Positions 22,028 to 32,800 of a stretch of DNA of 64,000 nt are shown here, piece by piece. Numbering within the stretch: the stretch's first letter is position 1; the number at the start of each line of letters is the position of its first letter. Both the position numbers and the translations under genes were made by a program. Under the pieces are notes generated by a model, which was not told the DNA's origin, did not search any database, and saw only the letters and a list, made by a program, of their open reading frames with translations. The stretch is from Costus lasius (taxonomy: Eukaryota; Streptophyta; Magnoliopsida; Zingiberales; Costaceae): positions 29,623,439 to 29,687,438 of the forward strand of contig CM050450.1 of the NCBI GenBank assembly GCA_027563935.2. The letters are read 5' to 3'.

Positions 22028-22351
22028 ATCATTCCTTCTCATCATGGTGTCTCCTTCTTGTGGGTAGTGCAAGCTCTTGAGGATTTCTCCCAGAGGCGTG
22101 GATCTTCTTCCCGAGGCTAGCACTGGGAGTGGAAGAAGAGAACTCGAGCGTCGGTTGTGTGCGAGACTGCAGAGACGAACATTTAGGCACCTGCATCGCT
22201 TCCTTTTCTTCGTTGCAAGGTATCTTCTCCTACTCACCGTATTGATTCCTTCGCATGACTCGATCTTCTGGGTTTTTGGGACTGGCCTGTTCGAGGATTG
22301 CTTCCACTGTGCATGTCTTTAAAAATTTAAAATCCCCGGGGTTTCCCAACA
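22028..22351 (+). repeat. Copia-2 5' LTR, second part
   Basis: Matches 36410-36726 of the 3' LTR and ends CCAACA at 22351, followed directly by the primer site. Confidence 0.9.
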
Positions 22352-22352
22352 G

Positions 22353-22364
22353 TGGTATCAGAGC
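22353..22364 (+). other. Copia-2 primer binding site (initiator tRNA-Met)
   Basis: TGGTATCAGAGC, an exact match to the usual plant tRNA-iMet complement, one base after the LTR. Confidence 0.9.
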
Positions 22365-22667
22365 AACTTGCAAAACTCGAACAGTGTTTTTATGTTTTGC
22401 TTGTATGCTCACATGCCATCTGAATGTTTTTCAAAAATTTGCATATGCGCATGAGTTTTTCTAAGTAGGAAAAACGGTAAGTTTTTCGTTCCTAACATCT
22501 ATTTAATTTCTTTGGTTTTTCGCTTTCTTCACATGGTGGGATAGACCCATATGTGAGAGAATTAATTTCTCCCCATGCTTGTAGGATAGACCTACTGTGT
22601 GGGACTTGTCAGGATTATGGGGCAAGGTGATTGTCCTAATCTTGGCAGGTTAAGGATTGCAAGGGTA
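22365..22667 (+). other. Copia-2 leader, first part
   Basis: Non-coding leader that resembles the start of the copia-1 leader (TTTTTCTAAGTAGGAAAAA region). It is interrupted by gypsy-2 at the GGCGG site and continues at 29512. Confidence 0.75.
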
Positions 22668-22672
22668 GGCGG
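22668..22672. repeat. Left target-site duplication of gypsy-2 (GGCGG)
   Basis: GGCGG before TGATAGCT; repeated at 29507-29511. Confidence 0.92.
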
Positions 22673-24133
22673 TGATAGCTATCCGCAAGTGTATAGATTT
22701 ATCGAAGTAATAAAAAGTTATCGATCCCAACGAGGATCTGGCGGTCAAGTACCGATTACACGTTTGATCTATATCTAGACGACTCAATATGTGGTTTTTG
22801 TTTTGGCAACTTCTAAGTACAAAAAGAAGCAAAAGCGAGCGTTCAGGTAAAAATTAATTCGGATAAATTCAGGATCTAGGGTTTCACCACGTTGACGATT
22901 ATGAATAAAATTGCAAATAAATCTTTGAATAGAAAATTATAGTTTTGAAAGGGATTTTTCCTAGGGTACCGATTACCTCCTCCCGAAGCGTAACCCGGTA
23001 TCTATTTACATATATTCCCTACTCCCGTGGCAATTAACATAAATAGACCCATTAAGTTCTGTGAAAAACCATGGTAATCCTTCATGCGAATCCGAACTAC
23101 TCCCGTGATCGGATTCACAGGTTTGAAAAGAATAGTTCCGATGTTGCGATTCACCTGTCGGTCCTTCTCGCAACGTCTAAGACGTAAACTTACTTGATCA
23201 GGGTAAATTACAGATTAACACAATTCTAATCAAATCAATACTATAAAAATTCATGTAAAAGATTTAAAACAATGTAGTTAATCCATAAATCGCCAACGGG
23301 CTATTCCCCAAATCCCGAAATAAGGTTTACACGATCATGTTCATAACAAACAGCATGTTTATCAATGAATTCAACATGTAAACTCAATAAAAATACAATA
23401 AATCGCTAGACAAGATAATAGAAAGGCTTCCCCTCGATGTGCAGACAAAGATCAACCCTCTAGTTCTTGCTTTGCGCGGCTTTCTTGTTCGTTTTCTGCC
23501 CTGGAATCAATTCTCGCTGTCGCCGCCGCCTCCTCTCATTTTCGTGCCTAGAAGCTCCTGAAACCCTACCAAAACCTTTCCTTTTATAGTCTAATCAGTA
23601 TAGAACCGGTCTAGGAAGGTTTATGGAGAGTTTGGTTCAATTTTGGTTCAGTTTGGAGTCGAATCGAGTGAGAAACACGAAGGGGTGGAAACTTTTACGG
23701 TCGGTGATGAGTTTACGGCTTCGGCCGTAATTATTTCGGTGTATAATGCTTTTGGTCACAGAAATTTTTACGGCCCGTGATGGAATTACGGCCTTGCCCG
23801 TGTAAGTTTCTATTTATTCGTCCTCTGTTCGTCGTCGCTTTTACGGCCGAATCAGCAATTACGGCCAAGGTCGTAAATGTCTCGTTCTTCACCGTTTTTG
23901 CCCCAAATTGGACGTGTGAGCTCGTGATCTCCTCAGAAATCATGCTTTGGCTTCAAAACCCTCAAAATCCATCATTTTTAAGCCATTTTACCTACATTTT
24001 CACAAAAACCAAGAAAAGTGAAGATTCTGTGCAAAGTAAGATAAAAACACTAAAAGTAGCACAAAATCATGCAAATAAGCCCAAAATATGATCTAAAATA
24101 TAGGCAAAAACATGGTGTAAAATTCACTTATCA
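22673..24133 (-). repeat. Gypsy-2 LTR (3' LTR in element orientation)
   Basis: TGATAGCT to TTATCA, 1461 bp, matching 28046-29506 with scattered single-base differences. ACGGCC inverted motifs lie at about 23695-23880. Open frames at 22650-23943 recur in the other LTR and are not genes. Confidence 0.93.
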
Positions 24134-26207
24134 AAGAACCCTAGACTTAGAATTTTGCTTGTCCTCAAGCAATACCTTGATATGTATAAAGAATGTAAAG
24201 ATAAGGATTTTTCAATTGTTTTTGCCCCTATTAATATCCTCAGTTTACAAATTAAGCAATCAATATTTCAAACTCAAGTAATTCAAGAAAAATCATAATA
24301 GAAATAAATTCCCAAGAGGTTACAATCCAAGAAAGATAAAATTCACAATTCATGTCATAACATCCATTCAACACACACTAAGCATCAAATACTTTCATCT
24401 TAATAAATCCATTTCACTTAACAGATAAAATTTCTACTTCAAGAATTTCAGTGATGTTAAAGATAAGAGATTTTTAAAGCAATTTGGTCTTTAAACTGTT
24501 ATATGTTATTTACTGTTAGCATCATAACATGTTTAAAGTATACTACAAAGTAGTATAATCTAACTCATAGTCTCAATCATGAAAGTCAGCGGAGTTGTCC
24601 ACTTAACCTACAGCTTTCTCTTTTTCTCCATTTTCATCCTCTCTCTTTTTTTTTATTTTATTAGACTTCAACTCATGTCTTAGGTACCACTGTCAAATTT
24701 AACAGTGCCAAGTAGAGGAGTCTTTTCCCTTTTTTTTTCTGGAGAAAGCCGGTCAGTGGCATGGTACTTAAATCGTTGTTGATAGTTGATCGCAACAGAT
24801 TTAAAGTATACCAAGTGATGGTATAATATAACTCATGACTATAGATTTCTCAACTAGAGGAGTTGGAGCAAATCTCAGTTAAATAAATAACACCAAATTC
24901 TATTCATAAAAATTTCCATCAAGCAGAAACAGATAAATTAAACTTTAAGTAACAAGATACTATGCATGTGTCCTATGAACATATAACAATTCACATATGC
25001 ATTTTATCAATACCAGAATTGAGTTTACTCAACAATTTAAGTCTATACGAAATTTCAAAAATTCCCTAAGTCATCAAATCAATCACTCAAAATGTTTTCT
25101 AAGTTCAAAATTAAGGGTAAAACAAATTTGATTATCCTTAACAATCATAAACATTCAAAATTCATATCTATAAAGCTTGAATTCAATCAAAATACATAAA
25201 GACACCCTAGACTTAAATTGTTGCATATACATGAACATTAAAATCAATAAATTATAGATTTCAGAAAAAATGTTGCAAGAGTTCCCCTTAAAATATGAGC
25301 GAAAATATGTATAGTTATATCAAAAGACAGAAACATGACCTAGAAAAATCTAGAAACTTTATTACATCAGAGATATCAATATTTCATACTGTAAACAAGT
25401 TTCAAACTTTAAATACTGTCATGTTTCATTATCTAAATCACATTTACCATTTTTAATATCAAAATTTAGTATGATACCAAAATACATCCCAAATCAACAT
25501 CATGCATCCAAATAGATCAAAAACCATCATATATGTCAAATCACAAACATCATATACCAACACAAATATATAGAGTTTTTGCAAAAATCGTGAAGCTACA
25601 GTAACTCTAGAAAAACTTCAACCACGATTTTGCATAAATCTCACTCAAGAATCAAGAAATCTTGGTTCCAAATCAGTGCAAAAGCATATAAATCAAGTGG
25701 AGAAACCAAATGTAATAGCTAGGTAAAGAGACTCTCACAAATTTGAGCAAAATTGGGTTGAAATCAAGCTTCGGTGGCGAACTTGTGTTCTTGCGAACGT
25801 CCAACGCTTCCTGATGATATCCGGCCAAAATCTCGTCAGAGGATCAACGGAAAGGGTCGCTGGTGATGAAGGAAGGTAGGGAACAGAGATCTGTCGCCTG
25901 AGGTGGAAGGAATCAACGAGAAATCAGGTTTTCATGGTTCGTGAGCCATTCACGGCTGCGGCCATAAAAGTTTCTGTGACGTAAATCCATCTGCAAAAGT
26001 TAAATTTACGGCCGTGAGTGACTCACGGCCACGCCTGTGAATGTCTCATCGGATACCTTTTCTTCATGTAAAAATTTTCCAAAAATTCCTACACATAAAA
26101 CAACTTATTAAAAGATTTTCCATGAATAAAAATTCATCAAATCATGCTGTTAAAATTTTATTTCAAAGGAAAGCAAAGATAAAATAAAATAAAAGAAATA
26201 ATAAAAG
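24134..26207 (-). other. Gypsy-2 internal non-coding region
   Basis: AT-rich. GCTTGTCCTCAAGC (24157-24170) lies next to the LTR as in gypsy-1. The GGTACCACTGTCAAATTTAAC segment near 24682 resembles the repeat in gypsy-1 near 12565 and 12661. At about 25560-26045 the sequence becomes GC-richer and includes ACGGCCGTGAGTGACTCACGGCC, resembling the palindromes of the LTRs; this may be a captured piece of another Athila LTR. No gene was recognised. Confidence 0.6.
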
Positions 26208-26216
26208 CCAGAAGTT

Positions 26217-26253
26217 TGGGTTGCCTCCCAAAAAGCGCTTGTTTAAGGTCATT
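26217..26253 (-). other. Conserved Athila-type sequence after pol, gypsy-2 copy
   Basis: TTGGGTTGCCTCCCAAAAAG, then GCGCTTGTTTAAGGTCATTG; counterpart of the block at 13196-13252. It confirms Athila relationship and that the pol region ended here before internal deletion. Confidence 0.6.
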
Positions 26254-26261
26254 GTTTCATG

Positions 26262-26672
26262 TCATGGTGGAGTTGGTGAGTCTGTGCCATAGTAGAGAGC
26301 ATATAATCTTCTACTTTTTCTTCTCCTCAAGAGTGTGTCCACCAAAGTATACATCCATTTAACCAGGTGGATCCATGTTGCAGTGACCAGTACATGCATA
26401 GAAAAATAAGAGTTAAAATCATGCAAAGAATAATCAATAATTTTTCTGTATTTATCCAAAAGTAATATAATGCATTCTTCCTTTAGATTTATATTAGCAA
26501 TTGGAAGAAGATTAAAATTAAAATCAAAGAATTCATACCTTAGATTGATCAAAATGTTTTCAAATTTCAAATTTGGTTTTTCATTTACCTCAATGCCAAT
26601 GAAATCAAGAATCTCATGCGCTATCTTCTCTTGGGTACCTGTGGTAGCATTTGAATCAAAAAAATATTTCAA
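26262..26672 (-). pseudogene. Gypsy-2 remnant of the pre-reverse-transcriptase region
   Basis: A 136-codon minus-strand frame. Its middle (ENILINLRYEFFD, DKYRKIIDYSLHDF, YFSMH) lines up with the gypsy-1 segment LPDNLRYEFLD, YRKVIGYSIDDL, FCMHRIH just before the reverse transcriptase. Directly after that the reading passes into short unrelated sequence and the conserved post-pol block. The reverse transcriptase, RNase H and integrase are thus deleted. The alignment is by eye. Confidence 0.6.
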
Positions 26673-26787
26673 TCACCTCATCAGCATTATCCTTAAAATA
26701 ATCTCCTTCATCATCTGTCATTTAAGTTTCCAATGAATTTTCCTAGAGAAAAGGGATTGATGGTTCACATGGTAGTGGTGGTGCAAT

Positions 26788-27660
26788 CTACACATGATCC
26801 TCTTCCTCATAATTTTCCTCAATTTTTTTCTCTTCAATGGGGCATTTCATCCTAACACAATCAAATTCTTCCCCATCTATCTCACTAGTTCTTTCTTGAG
26901 GATCCTTAAATTCATCATCCTTCTCCTCACAAGACTCAAAAAATTCATATATCCCTTCAAACATGTCCCAAGTATTTGTGTTGCAAGACACTTCATTATG
27001 TGAGAAGGGACTAGATGGCTGGTAAAGTGCAGAGGAAGGTAAATCATAATCATCAAAATTTGCAGGAGGTAAATCACAATCATCAAAATTTTTAAAATCA
27101 TCAAAATTTGAAGAATCATCAAAATTTTTAAGATCATCAAAATTTGAAGAAGGTAAATCATAATCAGGAGTCATGACTAATGATTGTTCCATCTCTACAA
27201 AATTCTCAGATTTTTCTTGGATTCTATCCTCTATGACATTTTTATCAGTGCCATAAATCATATTATGAATATTCTCATTTTCTAAATCAAACTCAAGTAT
27301 ACAACTTTGTTGTGCTATCTGGGTTTCTAGCATTTTAGTATTAGCAGTTATAAATTCTACTTGAGAAGTAAGCTGAGCAATCATCCCACTAAGATCTTCA
27401 AGTTTCTTATTTTGATTTGTCATAATTTTTTCAAGCATGGATTCAAGCATAGATTCTTCAGATTCCTCAAAGTGCGGTTCTGAATTATTATTTGAGAAAT
27501 CCTCATAAAAAGAAGTTTGGTGATTTTTCCATCTAGAATTATACTGATCATCTTGGTGCCGTGATAAATTAGAACTGGCAGGATTTCCAAATTGACACTC
27601 AGAAGGATAATGATAATAGCTTCCACAAATATCATAAGTAACATAAGATTTCATTCTCAT
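26788..27660 (-). pseudogene. Gypsy-2 gag C-terminal region with altered zinc knuckle
   Basis: A 290-codon minus-strand frame. Near its start is YDICGSYYHYPSEC, which has the spacing of an Athila CX2CX4HX4C knuckle but with Tyr9 in place of the first Cys (C12, H17 and C22 present). A KKLEDLSGMIAQLTSQVE segment matches the Athila gag coiled stretch. An acidic repeat of NFDD units lies around 27040-27165 (encoded), then Glu-rich sequence. An upstream frame starting at 27828 (MFNQCQWSGQTYVPP) with a duplicated YVPP-Q-S-AA unit runs into it but is shifted. The normal capsid part is missing. It may serve only for RNA packaging, if anything. Confidence 0.6.
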
Positions 27661-27663
27661 ATA

Positions 27664-27828
27664 TTCAGTGTGTTAAGAAAAAGAATTTACCCTTGCTGCA
27701 GATGATTGAATTGCAACTGGCGGCACATACCTCTTTGCTGCAGGTGATTGAAATGCAACTTTGCCATATTCTCTTGCCATCGCCGGTGGCACATATGTCT
27801 GACCTGACCATTGACATTGATTAAACAT
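27664..27828 (-). pseudogene. Gypsy-2 short gag-like N-terminal frame
   Basis: ATG at 27828 (minus strand), about 50 codons with two similar proline- and alanine-rich units (QTYVPPA, KRYVPPV), ending in a stop near 27674 just before the gag-like frame at 27660. It sits where gag should begin. Its relation to any family is not clear. Confidence 0.4.
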
Positions 27829-28021
27829 CATATATTTTTTTCAATAAAATTCAGAAATATAAAAAAAATGCAAAAAACAAACAAAACAAAAATGAAAACA
27901 AAAATAAAAAAAAATAAAAAATAAAAAAATAAAAAATATAAAGAATAAAAATAAAAACAAAAACAAATAAAAAATGTCTAGTCTATAAATGTCACAATTA
28001 AATCAATATTGACTGGCCTGA
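27829..28021 (-). other. Gypsy-2 leader, A-rich
   Basis: Low-complexity A-rich sequence (runs of AAAATAAAAA at 27860-27975, plus strand) between the primer site and the first frame. No gene seen. Confidence 0.6.
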
Positions 28022-28039
28022 CCCCCGGCAACGGTGCCA
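28022..28039 (-). other. Gypsy-2 primer binding site (tRNA-Asp type)
   Basis: Minus strand TGGCACCGTTGCCGGGGG, differing from the gypsy-1 tRNA-Asp site at two bases. It lies six bases from the LTR edge, as in gypsy-1. Confidence 0.78.
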
Positions 28040-28045
28040 AAAACT

Positions 28046-29506
28046 TGATAGCTATTCGCAAGTGTATAGATTTATCGAAGTAATAAAAAGTTATCGATCC
28101 CAACGAGGATCTGGCGGTCAAGTACCGATTACACGTTTGATCTATATCTAGACGAATCAATATGTGGTTTTTGTTTTGGCAACTTCTAAGTACAAAAAGA
28201 AGCAAAAGCAAGCGTTCGGGTAAAAATCAATTCGGATAAATTCAGGATCTAGGGTTTCACCACATTGACGATTATGAATAAAATTGCAAATAAATCTTTG
28301 AACAAAAAATTATAGTTTTGAAAGGGATTTTTCCTAGGGTACTAATTACCTCCTCCCGAAGCATAACCTGGTATCTATTTACATTAATTCCCTACTCCTG
28401 TGGCAATTAACATAAATAGACCCATTAAGTTCTATGAAAAACCATGGTAATCCTTCAAGCGAATCCGAACTACTCCCGTGATCGGATTCACAAGTTTAAA
28501 AAGAATAGTTCCGACGTTGCGATTCACCTCCCGGTCCTTCTCGCAACGTCTAAGACGTAAACTTACTTGACCAGGGTAAACTACGGATTAACACAATTCT
28601 AATCAAATCAATACTATAAAAATTCATGTAAAAGATTTAAAACAATGTAGTTAATCCATAAATCGCCAACGAGCTATTCCCCAAATCCCGAAATAAGGTT
28701 TACACGATCATGTTCATAACAAACAGCATGTTTATCAATGAATTCAACATGTAAACTCAATAAAAATACAAGAAATCACTAGACAAGATAGTAGAAAGGC
28801 TTCCCCTCAATGTGCAGACGAAGATCAACCCTCTAGTTCTTCCTTTGCGCGGCTTTCTTATTCGTTTTCTGCCCTGGAATCAATTCTCACCGTCGCCGCC
28901 GCCTCCTCTCATTTTTGTGCCAAGAAGCTCCTGAAACCCTACCAAAACCTTTCCTTTTATAGTCTGATTAGTATAGAACCGATCTAGGAAGGTTTCTGGA
29001 GAGTTTGGTTCAATTTTGGTTCAGTTTGGAGTCGAATCGAGTGAGAAACACGAAGGGGCGGAAACTTTTACGGTCGGTGATGAGTTTACGGCTTCGGCCC
29101 TAATTATTTTGGTGTATAATGCTTTTGGTCACAGAAACTTTTACGGCCCATGATGGAATTACGGCCTTGCCCGTGAAAATTTCTGTTTATTCATCCTCCG
29201 TTCGTTGTCGCTTTTACGGCCGAATCAGCAATTACGGCCAAGGCCGTAAATGTCTCATTCTTCACCGTTTTCGCCCCAAATTGGACGTGTGAGCTCGTGA
29301 TCTCCTCAGGAATCATGCTTTGGCTTCAAAACCCTCAAAATCCATCATTTTTAGGCCATTTTACCTACATTTTCACAAAAACCAAGAAAAATGAAGATTC
29401 TGTGCAAAGTAAGATAAAAATACTAAAAGTAGCACAAAATCATGCAAATAAGCCCAAAATATGATCTAAAACATAGGCAAAAACATGGTGTAAAAATCAC
29501 TTATCA
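28046..29506 (-). repeat. Gypsy-2 LTR (5' LTR in element orientation)
   Basis: TGATAGCT to TTATCA, 1461 bp, followed by GGCGG (29507-29511). Pairs with 22673-24133. Confidence 0.93.
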
Positions 29507-29511
29507 GGCGG
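29507..29511. repeat. Right target-site duplication of gypsy-2 (GGCGG)
   Basis: Direct copy of 22668-22672; copia-2 leader resumes with CAACATGCTTAGAG. Confidence 0.92.
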
Positions 29512-30803
29512 CAACATGCTTAGAGCATGTATGCACCACTTGTAGACTCCTGAGAGAAACGAAAAATCCTAGATTTGTAAATATACATTGAGGTTGAAAG
29601 ACATGTTTTCTAAGAAACTAAAACTGAAGTTTTATGGTTTCTTGAGCATATAGAAAAGCATGAGATAGATATCTTGATTGTGCATCGTGTTGTGCCTGCG
29701 TGCCGCTTTTTCTTTTTGTTTTGTAAATGCACAAAGAAGATTAGGGGCGCATCCCTCATGGAGTTTGCATCTTGGCGCATCAACCATGATGGCGCATCTT
29801 GCTTTGTGGCGCAAGTAAGGGCTTGGCCGAACCGTAGGGTTTGTGAGCTATCCCTCTTGGCACAAGCATGATGGCGCATCATGCATGGAGGAGCCATCAA
29901 GGTCTTGGCCAAACCCTAGGGTTTTTGTGCTATGCCTTGGTGTGGAGGACCTTGGAGCCGCACTTAAAGATAAAGCTTAGTGGTGGCTGGGTTATGTCTG
30001 GTTGGGGCTTGTCACCTAGGTCAAGCATTGAACATCCTTTGGCATGTGATGGTTCAATGTGTTGATTAGGCTATGACCACATCGCTTGTTTACTGCTTTC
30101 GATATCTGCTAAAGCATGCCTGGATGTGTTTTATCGTTTTGTTATCACTATAGGATTGCATGCCTGTAATGTTAGACAAAAGATAAAACTAAGAGGATGA
30201 GACCTCAAAAACCCTCAAAATAATATCAAGTTTGTAGCCTTCTGACGCGTAGCCCTCGTCAAGCTATCGATCAGTGGTGTTGTGCACTGTTTCCCACCCT
30301 CGTGGGACCCACCCACTTATCTTTAGAAGGCGTGTGGTGGAAATGGTTTCCCAGTCCAGTTAAAAACCTAGGCGTGCCTTCGTAAGGAAACTCGTTGGCC
30401 CTGGGCATAATGGTCAGGTTAGATTTGACTAGTTTTTCATATATGGTGGCCACATGATGGAACTCTAGAGGCGGCCTCGAGAAGTTAAGGTTTTGTGTTG
30501 TTCCAGCCCTAGCTGGGCACAAAATACTTGAACTGTCTTGAGAAGGGGAATTACCTGAGTGCAATCGGCTGGCGTGCCCACCTTAAGAAGCATGAGTCTC
30601 TTTGTGCATCTCATCCCACCCTCGTGGAACGTGAAGCCTAATGTGAAATAAAGATCCCATCTCACTAGGAAACCTCGGATTTCCCGATTGACTTTGTGGG
30701 TTGTCAATTCGATTTAAATAGTGGGAGCCATGATCATTTAATGCAAGTCCAGATTAAATGATTCAAAGTAGTACTAATTTGCTATCTTGGTTATTGTAGA
30801 TCA
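29512..30803 (+). other. Copia-2 leader, second part
   Basis: Diverged copy of the copia-1 leader at about 4900-6177 (shared GGTTGTCAATTCGATT and TAGTGGGAGCCAT segments). No coding frame supported. Confidence 0.75.
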
Positions 30804-31588
30804 ATGACAACGAACAATAGCGGATTGACACTGCGATCCCTTCTTGAGAAGGATAAGTTGGTTGGATCCAACTTTATGGACTGGTATCGGAACTTGAGGA
30901 TAGTCCTCAATCTTGAGAAGAAGCTTTATGTCCTTGAGCAAGCTCTTCCCACGCCTCCTCCACCTTCAGCCCGAGTGGCTGAAAGGGATGCTTTTAGAAA
31001 GCATTAGGATGACTCTTTGGAAGTGGAATGTCTCATGCTAGCCACCATGGCGCCTGAACTTTAGGTGCAATATGAGGAGCAGAACGTGTTTCAGATGATA
31101 ACTCATTTGAAACAGATGTCCAAGGCTCAGGCTAGGACTGAGAGATACGATATTACCAAAGCAGTCTTTCGGTGCAAGTTATCTGAAGGTGCTCCAGTGG
31201 GACCCCATGTACTCAAGATCATTGGGTATGTGGATCATCTCAAGCGACTGGGACACACGATTGATAAAGAGCTGGTCACGGATCTTATTCTACAGTCCCT
31301 GCCCTCAAGCTTCAGTCCATTTATTATTAATTTTAATATGAACCGGATTGAGTGCTCAAGGGAGGAACTATTGAATATGCTCCAGATGACCAAGCGAGAA
31401 ATGGTCAAGACCAAACCCAATTCTATTCTTTTGGTCCCTGCGACCAAGAAGATGAAGAAGAAGGGTAAGGCACTTGCCAAGGGCAGTGCCAAGGGTCCGA
31501 CTAAAGCACTGAAAAAGAAGGTGAGGATGTCAACGGAACAACGGTGCTTCCACTGTGGCAAGCAGGGCCACTGGAAAAGGGATTGAAA
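30804..31588 (+). pseudogene. Copia-2 gag
   Basis: Same gag as copia-1 (MTTNNSG-LTLRSLLEKDK start) but with in-frame TAG at 31005-31007 and 31062-31064, both at positions where copia-1 has CAG. The zinc knuckle CFHCGKQGHWKRD loses its last Cys to TGA at about 31586. No functional gag could be made without readthrough. Confidence 0.88.
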
Positions 31589-32800
31589 GCAACTTTAGAA
31601 CGAGGAGAAGAGAAGCAAGGCTTTGTCTTCGGGCTCAGCTATTTATGTTACCGCAGTCAACCTTTCTACTTCTATGTCATGGGTATTGGATACCGCATGC
31701 GGAACTCATATTTGTACAAATATGCAGGGGCTCAAGAAAAGTAGATCGGTGCTGCCTGGAGAGATTGACCTATGTGTTGGAAATGGAGCAAAGGTTGCTG
31801 TTGTTGCCGTAGAACTTTTGACACTCTCCCTGCCTTCTAGACTTTAATTAGAGTTAAATGATTGCTATTATGTACCTTCCCTTACCAAAAATATTGTATC
31901 TATTCCTTGCTTGGGAAGGAAAGGATTTAAATTTGAAATAAAAGAGGACTCTTGTTCTTTTTCATTTGCAAATGTGTTTTATGGAAAGGGTACCTTATGC
32001 AATGGATTATATGTCTTGGACATGGATAACTCTATATGTAACATAAATCATAAAAGGATCAAACGGAGTGGTTCAGTTGGTGCATACCTTTGGCATTGTC
32101 GATTAGCGCATATAAACAAGAATCGCATTCAACAACTCCATGCAAATGGATTGTTAGATTCAACCTCCTTGGAGGAGTTTGATACCTGTGAACCTTGTAT
32201 ATTAGGGAAGATGACAAAAGCGCACTTCACCAAGAACGGTGAGAGGGCAAGAGGTTTGTTGGATCTCATACATAGTGATGTATGTGGGCCATTAAGTAAA
32301 TAAGCCAGAGGAGGGTACAACTACTTCATCACATTTACTGATAACTTCAGTAGGATGGTTATGTCAATTTGATGAGACATAAGTCTGAATCCTTTGAGAA
32401 ATTTAAGGAGTTCAAACATGAAGTAGAAAGCCAGCTTGGTAGATCTATTAAGACTCTTCGATCAGATCGTGGTGGAGAGTACCTGAGCGGTGAGTTCTTT
32501 GACTATCTTAGAGAGTGTGGGATTCTATCCTAACTCACTCCTCCTGGAACACCTCAATGGAATGGTGTGTCTAAGAGGAGAAATCGAACCTTGTTGGACA
32601 TGGTTCGATCTATGATGAGTCATGCAACTCTACCTCCCTTGTTTTGGGGTCATGCACTTGAGACAACTTCTCTCATACTGAATAATGTTCCATCTAAGAG
32701 TGTCTCTAAGATTCCATATGAGGTATGGAGTGGGAGATGCCCGAATCTCTCTTTTATCAGAGTATGAGGATGTGAGGCTTATGTCAAACGTCAGGATTCC
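31589..32800 (+). pseudogene. Copia-2 protease and integrase
   Basis: Recognisable protease (SWVLDTACGTHIC, with DTA as in copia-1), integrase zinc finger (LWHCRLAHI, CEPCILGK) and catalytic DLIHSDVCG. Then come SDRGGEYLS and an altered SKRRNRT, in which the catalytic glutamate of SERRNR is lysine. The frame is broken by a TAA at about 32301, a frameshift near 32353, a TAA at 32531-32533 (CAA in copia-1) and others. Confidence 0.85.

Larger units (their letters stand above)
22673..29506 (-). mobile_element. Gypsy-2: non-autonomous Athila-like retrotransposon
   Basis: A 6834-bp element on the minus strand within the copia-2 leader, with perfect GGCGG duplications and two LTRs of identical length (1461 bp). 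A tRNA-Asp-like primer site is present. The 3.9-kb internal region holds only a gag-like C-terminal block and a pre-RT fragment. The capsid part of gag, RT core, RNase H and integrase are absent, so it must have been mobilised in trans. Its LTR is a different family from gypsy-1, yet both share ACGGCC-rich palindromic segments. Confidence 0.9.
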
